This document shows, one piece after another, positions 57,230-64,000 of a stretch of 64,000 bases of DNA (positions are counted from its first letter, which is position 1; every line of letters begins with the position of its first letter). A program made the position numbers and the translations under genes. The stretch is from an uncultured Erythrobacter sp. (GTDB lineage Bacteria; Pseudomonadota; Alphaproteobacteria; Sphingomonadales; Sphingomonadaceae), in the NCBI RefSeq assembly GCF_947499705.1, contig NZ_CANMPJ010000001.1:717501-781500 (forward strand). Direction: 5' to 3'. Below the pieces are notes generated by a model that did no database searches, was not told where the DNA came from, and saw nothing but the letters and a program-made list of their open reading frames with translations.

Positions 57230-57691
57230 ATGGCCAACCTGGACGACATCGATAAACGCCTCCTGTCGGAATTGCAGTCAGAAGGCAGGGTCACCAACGT
57301 AGAATTGGCGCAAAGAGTGGGCCTGACTGCACCGCCTTGCCTGCGCAGAGTGCGCGGGCTGGAGGATGACGGTGTCATTCGCGGCTATCACGCCGATCTG
57401 GACCCGTCCAAGCTGGGTTTTGCCATCACCGTGTTTGCCATGGTCAGCCTGAAAAGCCAGGCCGAAAGCAGCCTTCGCGAATTTGAAGAAGCGATGCGCG
57501 AACTGCCCGAAGTGCGCGAAGTGCACATGCTCAATGGCGAGATCGACTTCATCCTGAAGATTGTGAGCCAAGACCTTCAGAGCTTTCAGGAATTTCTCAC
57601 CAGCAAACTCACGCCGGCGCCGAACGTTGACAGCGTGAAGACGTCCTTGACGATCCGTACCGCGAAATACGAACCGGGCGTACCGCTTTAA
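57230..57691 (+). CDS. Lrp/AsnC-family transcriptional regulator
   Basis: 153 aa, standard length. N-terminal helix-turn-helix (LDDIDKRLLSELQSEGRVTNVELAQRVGL, with APPCLRRVRGLEDDGVI) and C-terminal RAM ligand domain (VREVHMLNGEIDFILKIVSQD). Amino acid-responsive regulators. The 246-base upstream region is AT-rich around 57121-57140 (ATAATATTATT), likely its promoter. Downstream, the GFA gene follows after 24 bases, as if co-transcribed. Confidence 0.93.
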   Translation: MANLDDIDKRLLSELQSEGRVTNVELAQRVGLTAPPCLRRVRGLEDDGVIRGYHADLDPSKLGFAITVFAMVSLKSQAESSLREFEEAMRELPEVREVHMLNGEIDFILKIVSQDLQSFQEFLTSKLTPAPNVDSVKTSLTIRTAKYEPGVPL

Positions 57692-57715
57692 GTCCAATCC
57701 AGCCGGAGCCAGCCG

Positions 57716-58192
57716 ATGAGCGATGAACTGTTTGGAGTCGAAGCGGGCAGCGAGCCCGAAAAGCTGACCGAACCGCTCAACGGGCACTGCCTTTGCGGAG
57801 CGGTGACGATCACGCTCAATGGAACCCGTCCGCTGGTCGATATCTGTCACTGCGAAATGTGTGTGCGCTGGTCCGGGACTTTCCTGGGCGGATTGAGCGG
57901 CGACAGCGCCGATATTGCCGGACGTGACAATATTGGGGTCTACAAATCCAGCGAATGGGCCGAGCGCGCATTTTGCAAAACCTGCGGTTCGAACCTCTGG
58001 TACGAATTCACCCCTACGGGCCACACCAGCTATCTCGCCGGATTGTTCGACGTTCCCAAGGGGCTGGGCATTCTCCAGCAGATCTTTGTCGATGAAAAAC
58101 CCGACTGGTATGATCTCGCACAAAGCAGCCCAATGAAAACCGGCGATGAAGTGATTGCGGAGGCGAAAGCGGCTGGTTTCGAATTCGACTGA
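57716..58192 (+). CDS. GFA-family (CENP-V/Gfa) zinc protein
   Basis: 158 aa. Zinc-binding cysteines: HCLCGAV, ICHCEMCVRWSG and FCKTCGSNLWYE, the GFA pattern with three pairs. Family members include a glutathione-dependent formaldehyde-activating enzyme, but most have no known reaction. Linked to the Lrp gene. Confidence 0.9.
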   Translation: MSDELFGVEAGSEPEKLTEPLNGHCLCGAVTITLNGTRPLVDICHCEMCVRWSGTFLGGLSGDSADIAGRDNIGVYKSSEWAERAFCKTCGSNLWYEFTPTGHTSYLAGLFDVPKGLGILQQIFVDEKPDWYDLAQSSPMKTGDEVIAEAKAAGFEFD

Positions 58193-58233
58193 GTCGGAGA
58201 AGATGGCGCCATAAAGGTCCAGCGCTTTGCACG

Positions 58234-59301
58234 TCACGCAGGCCCTGATAGGCCGGTCAAACCAAGCGGCGCATAGTTGCCAATCGCCAGTTGCTCGAAT
58301 ACGCCGAGGCCGTTTTCGCCGGAGGCACCCGTTACACGGCACAGCATTTGCACATGCAGATTGTCGGGCAGGGCAGGATCGATAGTGGCTAGGTCGATGT
58401 CTTCCCGCTCAATATCCAGTTCGCCGTGGTCGAGACCGTGCCCCCATTTCGGCGAAGTGTAACCCAGACCGCGCATCTGAAAACGGGCTAGCGGCTCAAG
58501 CACAAACCGTTCTGAGCCGACGCGCAATTCGCTTTGGGCGGGCCAGCGGGAACCCATTTGCAGCGTTGCCATAAGCGATGCGTCTTGCGTTTCCGCATGG
58601 TCGCTCGCGTGTGCTCCATCAGGAACCGTGACCGCTCGCGTATTCCACGGTGAGCCATCGGGATGCGCGTTGAGATGAAAGAACAGACTGCGATCGGGGA
58701 GGTTGATCGGCGTCCATTGCCAGAAAAATTGCGGCACCACTTTAGGCTGCTGCGGGTCGGGCATTCCCACCGGGCGAACTCCCCAGCTGCGATCACGAGT
58801 GCCCATCGTACCTGAGGTGAGTTCCAATCGCTCTCCGTCAACGCTGATCCAGCCTTCATAACGACCGTTCTGCGTCATCCGGGTGTAGTCCATGATCGTG
58901 CGCGGACCGCGCCGCCATGTGAAACGCGGTTCCTCGATAGGAAAAGCGCGGCCTGTGAAGGTAATCTCGGCAGCCAGTCCTTCGCCCTCGATTCGCAGCC
59001 GCAGTCGATTGAGCGGTTCCAGAACTTCAATTGAGATACCGCCGCAGTTCAGATCCATCCGCTCCATTCCCAATTTGCGGGACGTGTGCAGGCAATGCTG
59101 AATGCCATTTCTGACGATGCAGAAGTGCGCATCCGCGACATCCAGCACCGGATAAACCCCGAAGGCCAATGCGAAGAAAGTCTCGCCATCGGGCGAATAG
59201 CCATTGAAGAAATAGCGGTCGTAGAAATTGCGGTCGCTGCCCGGATACGCGATCGGTTCGGGCGTCTGGTGCACCGGATAATCGTCACCTTTACTCAGCA
59301 A
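58234..59301 (-). CDS. hypothetical AttH/CrtC-like (DUF7065-type) protein
   Basis: 355 aa, no signal peptide. Beta-rich, with IPxxxFYDRYFFNGYSPDG opening, WGVRPVGMPDPQ and FHLNAHPDGSPW. The layout resembles the two-lipocalin AttH/CrtC superfamily and DUF7064/7065 proteins, which pair with phosphotransferases as here. Start is TTG at 59301, backed by GAGGAGG six bases before it; no ATG is available nearby. It follows the phosphotransferase with no gap. Function unknown. Confidence 0.7.
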   Translation of the reverse strand: MLSKGDDYPVHQTPEPIAYPGSDRNFYDRYFFNGYSPDGETFFALAFGVYPVLDVADAHFCIVRNGIQHCLHTSRKLGMERMDLNCGGISIEVLEPLNRLRLRIEGEGLAAEITFTGRAFPIEEPRFTWRRGPRTIMDYTRMTQNGRYEGWISVDGERLELTSGTMGTRDRSWGVRPVGMPDPQQPKVVPQFFWQWTPINLPDRSLFFHLNAHPDGSPWNTRAVTVPDGAHASDHAETQDASLMATLQMGSRWPAQSELRVGSERFVLEPLARFQMRGLGYTSPKWGHGLDHGELDIEREDIDLATIDPALPDNLHVQMLCRVTGASGENGLGVFEQLAIGNYAPLGLTGLSGPA

Positions 59302-60381
59302 TCACGCCTCCTCTATCAGCGCCAGCGCGCCCGTATCCTGCACCAATTCCAGTGCACCCATCGCCATCGACAGGAAGTTTTCATCGCCGCGTTCTGTGCG
59401 CACAACATTGGCTGCGCTGAACACTGCGGTCGAAACACCATGGATTGCGCCGAGTCTGTAGCCGCGTTCGATTGCGCTGCGAGACACATCAACGCCGTGC
59501 CGCCCCATTTGCTCACAATAGAGATCAAGCAATTCGTCCTCGGCGCGGCGACGCAGGTCTGAGCCGATACCGGCCCCCATGAAGTATCCGATATCTTCGG
59601 CACCATCGCCGGGTCTCAAAGTCTGCCAATCGACAATTGCGAGCGGCTCCTTACCGCCGCAGATATCAAACAGCATATTGTCGAGCCGGAAGTCACCGTG
59701 AACCAGGCTTTTGCGCTGCTTCTTGAGATCAAAAAGTGGTTCGGCCAGCTCGCCAAGACGATGGACTATGGCCATCAGATGAGCGGGAATGTCGCCGGAA
59801 TATCGCTCGACAAAGGTAGCGGTGGATTTTGGGTACAGCGCTGCTGCCATGGCGGAAATCTGCGGATCGGGCTGGATAAACGGGGCATCGATGATTGATC
59901 CTCGTCCCCAGCTGGGACCGTGCAGCGCCGCCGCCTGGCAGATCGCATGGCGTGCATCATCCAGGCTGCAACTGGTCAGTTGGTTGCCCTGCCTCGCGGT
60001 GCCAAGGTCCTCCATCAACAGAATGAAATCGCCATTGTCGTCGGCAATATCGGCGTAGATCGGGCGGGGAGTCCTGACCGGCAACTGATCCGCTAGCTCT
60101 CGGAAGAATCCGACCTCGTGCAGGTAGAGCTTCATCATCTGCGCGGTTGCGCGGCTGGTCGGATCACTGGCGGCGAATTTGCCAGCGATGCTGGGCGGAC
60201 CGGCACCTTCGCGGCTGTAGGTCAGCGTGAAACGGATCGAGTCGCCGACTTGACCAGTGCCGATCGACTGATGGTCAATTGCAGTGACGTGGCCGTCGCT
60301 CAGCAGACCAGCGTCTTCCAGGCGATTGCTCAGCCATTCGCCCGTAACCTCTTCGGGTCGTTTCGGAAAATTCTCTCCCAC
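59302..60381 (-). CDS. aminoglycoside phosphotransferase-family kinase-like protein
   Basis: 359 aa. Catalytic HGDFRLDNMLFD (H-G-D-x4-N) and metal-binding LAIVDWQ, typical of the APH/choline kinase fold. Family members in environmental alphaproteobacteria phosphorylate many small molecules; drug resistance is not implied. Directly upstream of the DUF7065-like gene; the two probably act together on one substrate (inference). Confidence 0.87.
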   Translation of the reverse strand: MGENFPKRPEEVTGEWLSNRLEDAGLLSDGHVTAIDHQSIGTGQVGDSIRFTLTYSREGAGPPSIAGKFAASDPTSRATAQMMKLYLHEVGFFRELADQLPVRTPRPIYADIADDNGDFILLMEDLGTARQGNQLTSCSLDDARHAICQAAALHGPSWGRGSIIDAPFIQPDPQISAMAAALYPKSTATFVERYSGDIPAHLMAIVHRLGELAEPLFDLKKQRKSLVHGDFRLDNMLFDICGGKEPLAIVDWQTLRPGDGAEDIGYFMGAGIGSDLRRRAEDELLDLYCEQMGRHGVDVSRSAIERGYRLGAIHGVSTAVFSAANVVRTERGDENFLSMAMGALELVQDTGALALIEEA

Positions 60382-60453
60382 AATCGGAAGCTAGAGCGTC
60401 ACGCAATTGTCAGCAAGCCATTCGCCGCCTGCCTGCGCTGATGGACCTTGGAG

Positions 60454-61641
60454 CTACTTCTTGCGGTCCCAATAGTGTTCACCATTGATGAAAATGTAGT
60501 CGTATCCCGTGCCGCCGCTCTTCGAGCTTGCGGCAATGAAGCCATGAAAGATACGCCCATCATCGGCTTGAATCGTGATCGTATGACCGTTCAGATAATA
60601 CCGACCTGAAACAGCGATTTTGCGGTTTCCACCGCCGGCTCCTGACCCAGCTGAGCTAACCGAGAATGCGTTAAACTCTCCGATCTGGATTCGACCATCC
60701 TTGGTCATCCGCAAAGTGCCTCCGGAAATGCTGGAGGAGGAACTGCCGAAGCTGCGTGATGAACCGGTTATACGGCCATAGGAGATATTGATCGTTTCGC
60801 CTGGACTGAACTTGCGCGCAGCCTTACCTTTGCTCGCGCCGCGCTTGAATTTGCAGCGCTTCAACATTCCGGCGGAGGTTGGCGTCGGCGTTTGCCGCAG
60901 CGGGTTCCACTTCGCGCAGGTCGTGGAGTAGCCATTGGCGAAGCTCATTTCAGGTGTTGCCGTGTTGACCATCACCGCCGGGAATCCGACCCACTTTTGC
61001 TCAAGAACAATCCGCGCCGAACGCGGTCTGCTGCCAGCCGGAATGCTGGCATTCGCCGCGGCGAGCGATTGCGCGGAATTCTGCTGTCCGGGGTTGCCGG
61101 GAGCACTGGAAGTTTTGCCAGACGCCGCAGCCGTTCGGCCTGAAGTCGGTGAGTTCGCCGCGTAGTTGGAATCGGCCCGGCAGACCGCTTCGCCAAATTT
61201 GGCCGCCCGCTGAATGTCGCTAGCTGTTTGCCGAGAAAGCACCGCGCGCAATTCCATCAGTTTGACCGTGCCGCCTTTACCCGGACAGGCATAAAGAACC
61301 GAAAGCTGATCGCGCCCATTCACTTTGACTGATCGAGCGAGGGAATAGCTGCCAGGCACGGCCGCCTCAGCCTGCATACTCTGCGTTGAGACGTAGGAGA
61401 CGCCGGGGGCGCTCACCCGCTCTTGTGATTTGAGCCAGTCACCCGTCGATTTGCCGCTGCTGCTTTGCCACGGACCGATTTCGACAAGAACACCATTCTT
61501 GGTCAGGACGCGTTTGTCGCCCTGCTGGCTATCCGACCAACCTGCGGGAGCCCCGACCGTTTGGGCATTCGCCGCAAGGCCTATCAATGCGAACGCCAAA
61601 GACAATGCTGCGGAGCGACAGGTCATTCTGACTTTCTGCAT
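60454..61641 (-). CDS. secreted protein of unknown function
   Basis: 395 aa. Signal peptide to LAANAQ. The N-terminal ~160 residues (APAGWSDSQQGDKRVLTKNGVLVEIGPW onward) form one domain with a Cys pair; a Ser/Ala-rich linker (~165-210) follows; then a C-terminal ~180-residue domain with Cys pairs and Gly/Ser-rich beta stretches, ending in GYDYIFINGEHYWDRKK. No family recognised. Isolated gene, with a 60-base gap after the phosphotransferase start and 130 bases before accC. Confidence 0.75.
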   Translation of the reverse strand: MQKVRMTCRSAALSLAFALIGLAANAQTVGAPAGWSDSQQGDKRVLTKNGVLVEIGPWQSSSGKSTGDWLKSQERVSAPGVSYVSTQSMQAEAAVPGSYSLARSVKVNGRDQLSVLYACPGKGGTVKLMELRAVLSRQTASDIQRAAKFGEAVCRADSNYAANSPTSGRTAAASGKTSSAPGNPGQQNSAQSLAAANASIPAGSRPRSARIVLEQKWVGFPAVMVNTATPEMSFANGYSTTCAKWNPLRQTPTPTSAGMLKRCKFKRGASKGKAARKFSPGETINISYGRITGSSRSFGSSSSSISGGTLRMTKDGRIQIGEFNAFSVSSAGSGAGGGNRKIAVSGRYYLNGHTITIQADDGRIFHGFIAASSKSGGTGYDYIFINGEHYWDRKK

Positions 61642-61774
61642 AGGTCCTCCCCCGCATTCATGGTGATGGTGCCATGGACGCGCTTTGCAGATCAGGGAGT
61701 TAGAGGTGCCAGAATGAATGGCCGATTAGCTGGCGATCATTTGGCAGCGGACAAGCCGAGCGATCATGCCGGTC

Positions 61775-63124
61775 CTAAACTTCACGCTCCGCCAGCCATT
61801 CTTCCAGCCATTTGATCGAATAATCGCCGTGCAGCACATCGTCCTGACGCAGCAATTCCTGATGCAGCGGGATGTTGGTCTTCACCCCTTCGACCACCAT
61901 TTCTTCGAGCGCGCGGCGTAGGCGCATGATGCAGCCTTCGCGGTTGCGTCCGTAGACGATCAGTTTGGCGATCATGCTGTCGTAGTAAGGCGGGATCGAA
62001 TAGCCGGCATAGAGACCGGAATCGACGCGTACATGCATGCCGCCAGCCGGGTGGTAATAGGTCACCTTGCCGGGTGAAGGCGCGAAGGTGAATGGGTCCT
62101 CGGCGTTGATCCGGCACTCGATCGCGTGGCCGTTGAACTCGAGATCCTCCTGCGCGACCGATAGCGGCTTGCCTGCGGCGATGCGGATCTGCTCGCGCAC
62201 AAGATCGACGCCGGTGATCGCTTCGGTCACCGGGTGTTCGACCTGAAGCCGGGTGTTCATTTCTATGAAATAGAACTCGCCGTCTTCCCACAGGAATTCG
62301 ATCGTACCCGCGCCGCGATAGGCCATGTCGCGCATCGCTTTCGAGCAGACTTCGCCCATGCGCATGCGTTCTTCGTGACTGATGACGGGGGAAGGGGCCT
62401 CTTCGAGGACCTTTTGGTGGCGGCGTTGCAGCGAGCAATCGCGCTCACCCAGATGGATCGCCTTGCCATTGCCGTCGCCGAACACCTGGAATTCGATGTG
62501 GCGCGGATTGCCGAGATATTTCTCGATATAGACGGTGGCGTCGCCGAAAGCGGCCTTCGCTTCGCTGCCCGCCTGCTGCATCAGCGTTTCGAGTTTGTCT
62601 TCGCTTTCGCAGACCTTCATCCCGCGTCCACCACCGCCGCTGGCGGCCTTGATGATGACGGGATAGCCGATTTCGGCGGCGATCTTCTTGCCCTCTTCCG
62701 GGTCGGAAACTGCGCCGTCAGATCCGGGGACCAGCGGCAGGCCGAGCGCGCCTGCGGTCTTCTTCGCCTGCACCTTGTCACCCATCGTGACGATGTGTTC
62801 AGGCTTGGGGCCGATCCACTTGATGTCGTGCGCTTCTACGATCTCGGCGAACTTGGCGTTCTCGGAAAGGAAGCCGTAGCCCGGGTGGATCGCGTCGCAG
62901 CCTGCTACCTCGGCGGCCGAGATGATGTTGGCGTGATTGAGATAGCTGTCGGTCGCTGGCGGCGGGCCAATGCAGACCGCGTGATCGGCGAGCCGCACAT
63001 GCATCGCGTCGGCATCGGCAGTGGAATGCACCGCGACCGTCTCAATGCCCATTTCATGCGCTGCACGGTGGATGCGCAGTGCGATTTCGCCGCGATTGGC
63101 GATCAGGATGCGGGTGATCGACAT
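61775..63124 (-). CDS. accC: acetyl-CoA carboxylase, biotin carboxylase subunit AccC
   Basis: 449 aa. Carboxylates biotin on AccB with bicarbonate and ATP. Seen: [13 protein letters not shown] at the start, ATP-grasp glycine loop [29 protein letters not shown]-type [16 protein letters not shown] and [13 protein letters not shown]. Starts 7 bases after the accB stop. Confidence 0.98.
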   Translation of the reverse strand: MSITRILIANRGEIALRIHRAAHEMGIETVAVHSTADADAMHVRLADHAVCIGPPPATDSYLNHANIISAAEVAGCDAIHPGYGFLSENAKFAEIVEAHDIKWIGPKPEHIVTMGDKVQAKKTAGALGLPLVPGSDGAVSDPEEGKKIAAEIGYPVIIKAASGGGGRGMKVCESEDKLETLMQQAGSEAKAAFGDATVYIEKYLGNPRHIEFQVFGDGNGKAIHLGERDCSLQRRHQKVLEEAPSPVISHEERMRMGEVCSKAMRDMAYRGAGTIEFLWEDGEFYFIEMNTRLQVEHPVTEAITGVDLVREQIRIAAGKPLSVAQEDLEFNGHAIECRINAEDPFTFAPSPGKVTYYHPAGGMHVRVDSGLYAGYSIPPYYDSMIAKLIVYGRNREGCIMRLRRALEEMVVEGVKTNIPLHQELLRQDDVLHGDYSIKWLEEWLAEREV

Positions 63125-63131
63125 CGCTGGG

Positions 63132-63623
63132 TTAACCGATCACGACCAGTGGCTGGTCGAATTCGACCGGCTGGGCGTTTTCGACGAGGATCGATTTGAC
63201 CGTACCGGATTTGTCGGCGGTGATCGGGTTCATCACCTTCATCGCTTCGACAATGACGAGCGTGTCGCCCTCTTTCACGCTGTCGCCCGGCTTTACGAAA
63301 TTCGCCGCTCCCGGTTCAGGAGCGAGATAGACAGTGCCGACCATCGGTGATTTGAGCGCGTCAGCGTTGTCTGCCGCTGGTGCGGTTTCCGGAGCAGGCG
63401 CAGCGGCAGCGGGCGCAGCAGCCGGAGCCGACATGGCCGGAGCGGCCGCCATCTGCGCAGGCGCAGCTACGCCTTCACGAGCGACTCTGATTTTGCGGTC
63501 GTTATCTTCGACTTCGATTTCGGTGAGGCCGGTCTCGTTCAGAAGCTCTGCGAGTTCGCGGACGAGATCGGAGTCGATATTCATGCCGGATTTCCTTCCG
63601 GCACCTGGCTTATCGGTTGCCAT
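63132..63623 (-). CDS. accB: acetyl-CoA carboxylase biotin carboxyl carrier protein AccB
   Basis: 163 aa. Biotinyl domain in the C-terminal part with biotin attached to Lys129 (VEAMKVMN), an Ala/Pro-rich linker at ~55-90 and an N-terminal part with [27 protein letters not shown] six bases before the ATG at 63623. Upstream of accC, downstream of aroQ. Confidence 0.97.
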   Translation of the reverse strand: MATDKPGAGRKSGMNIDSDLVRELAELLNETGLTEIEVEDNDRKIRVAREGVAAPAQMAAAPAMSAPAAAPAAAAPAPETAPAADNADALKSPMVGTVYLAPEPGAANFVKPGDSVKEGDTLVIVEAMKVMNPITADKSGTVKSILVENAQPVEFDQPLVVIG

Positions 63624-63721
63624 GCATGCCCCTTGGTTATTTGGTTGCGGCGGTGACTATTGACGCAGAATGCGGCTGGCAAGTGGCAAAGCTTGCAAAA
63701 ATCGCAAAAGCGCGTGTTTGT

Positions 63722-64000
63722 TCAGACTTCGCCTGACGCTACGGCTTCGAGAGCGAGGCGATAGCTGTCCGCGCCGTGCCCCTCAACAGTCTTTGCAGCG
63801 GCCATCGCGACATAGGAAAGGTGCCGAAACTCTTCGCGCGCTTTTGGATCACTTAGGTGCACCTCAATAACCGGAATGGTTATCGCCTTGATCGCATCAA
63901 GCAGCGCGATCGATGTGTGGGTGTAGGCGGCGGCGTTGAGCAGCACCGCCCGCGCGCCTTCCGCTTGTGCCTCATGCAGCCAATCGACCAGCATTCCTTC
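63722..64000 (-). CDS. aroQ: 3-dehydroquinate dehydratase, type II (partial, 5' end off the window)
   Basis: Last 92 residues of AroQ; the start lies beyond 64000. Seen: [11 protein letters not shown], the [15 protein letters not shown] active-site region with His, VIEVHLSDP and the C-terminal [20 protein letters not shown]. Shikimate pathway, dehydration of 3-dehydroquinate. Order aroQ-accB-accC is usual in sphingomonads and related groups. Confidence 0.95.
   Translation of the reverse strand, partial: EGMLVDWLHEAQAEGARAVLLNAAAYTHTSIALLDAIKAITIPVIEVHLSDPKAREEFRHLSYVAMAAAKTVEGHGADSYRLALEAVASGEV

Overview
The window is a 64 kb piece of a high-GC alphaproteobacterial chromosome. Gene content and order point to the Sphingomonadales, most likely the Erythrobacteraceae. 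Supporting signs are a class I lysyl-tRNA synthetase, an L21 protein with a long Ala/Lys/Pro tail, plant-type glutamate-cysteine ligase, aroQ-accB-accC order and several families common in sphingomonads. Genus assignment is inference. Genes are tightly packed, with many 4-base ATGA overlaps and convergent ends that touch. I saw no rRNA, CRISPR array, intact insertion sequence or prophage.

Layout. 0-3.6 kb: molybdopterin genes moaA-moaD-moaE, then a small membrane protein behind a perfect FNR box, facing an FNR-type regulator with Fe-S cysteines. 3.8-4.6 kb: rplU-rpmA with a terminator. 4.8-15.8 kb: housekeeping and metabolic genes (GNAT, TetR, YgfZ, ATP-grasp, pyrC, rarD, astD, selO, hydrolase plus glycosyltransferase), with a structured small-RNA candidate at 9.87-10.02 kb. 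15.9-19.7 kb: TPR protein and BamB (outer-membrane assembly), then an ICMT-like membrane protein. 19.7-24.5 kb: rsmE-gshA and two ABM monooxygenases, divergent from a small membrane gene, ubiA and an SRAP gene. 24.5-26.0 kb: soxR and a VOC gene share a SoxR box; sixA-like gene. 26.2-31.1 kb: DinG-like helicase, membrane-anchored AraC regulator and fatty-acid hydroxylase. 31.2-38.9 kb: TM2 protein, SnoaL-like protein, a His/Met/Cys-rich metal-associated pair, lysS, prolyl-4-hydroxylase-like enzyme, an RcnB-like protein with a very long Arg-rich region, and an FMN-binding protein.

38.9-49.5 kb is rich in signalling: four membrane-anchored diguanylate cyclases, all with GGEEF and an I-site. Among them lie a circularly permuted D-amino-acid-oxidase-like lipoprotein, a GIY-YIG protein, palindromic repeats, a lower-GC orphan gene, and ettA with a second, diverged copy of its 3' end 640 bp away. 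49.5-53.6 kb: M28 peptidase and a DUF1800-DUF1501 pair. 53.8-54.0 kb: tRNA-Pro and a CAT-anticodon tRNA. 54-64 kb: polysaccharide deacetylase, a histidine kinase with a degenerate ATP-binding domain, Lrp, GFA, a DUF7065/AttH-like plus phosphotransferase pair, an orphan secreted protein, and aroQ-accB-accC.

The strongest leads are: the FNR box and its uncharacterised target; the SoxR promoter of the VOC gene; the three-lobed inverted-repeat element at 36.65-36.92 kb; the ettA 3'-end duplication; the permuted oxidase; and the small-RNA candidate. No single unmistakable new defence or biosynthetic system was found.
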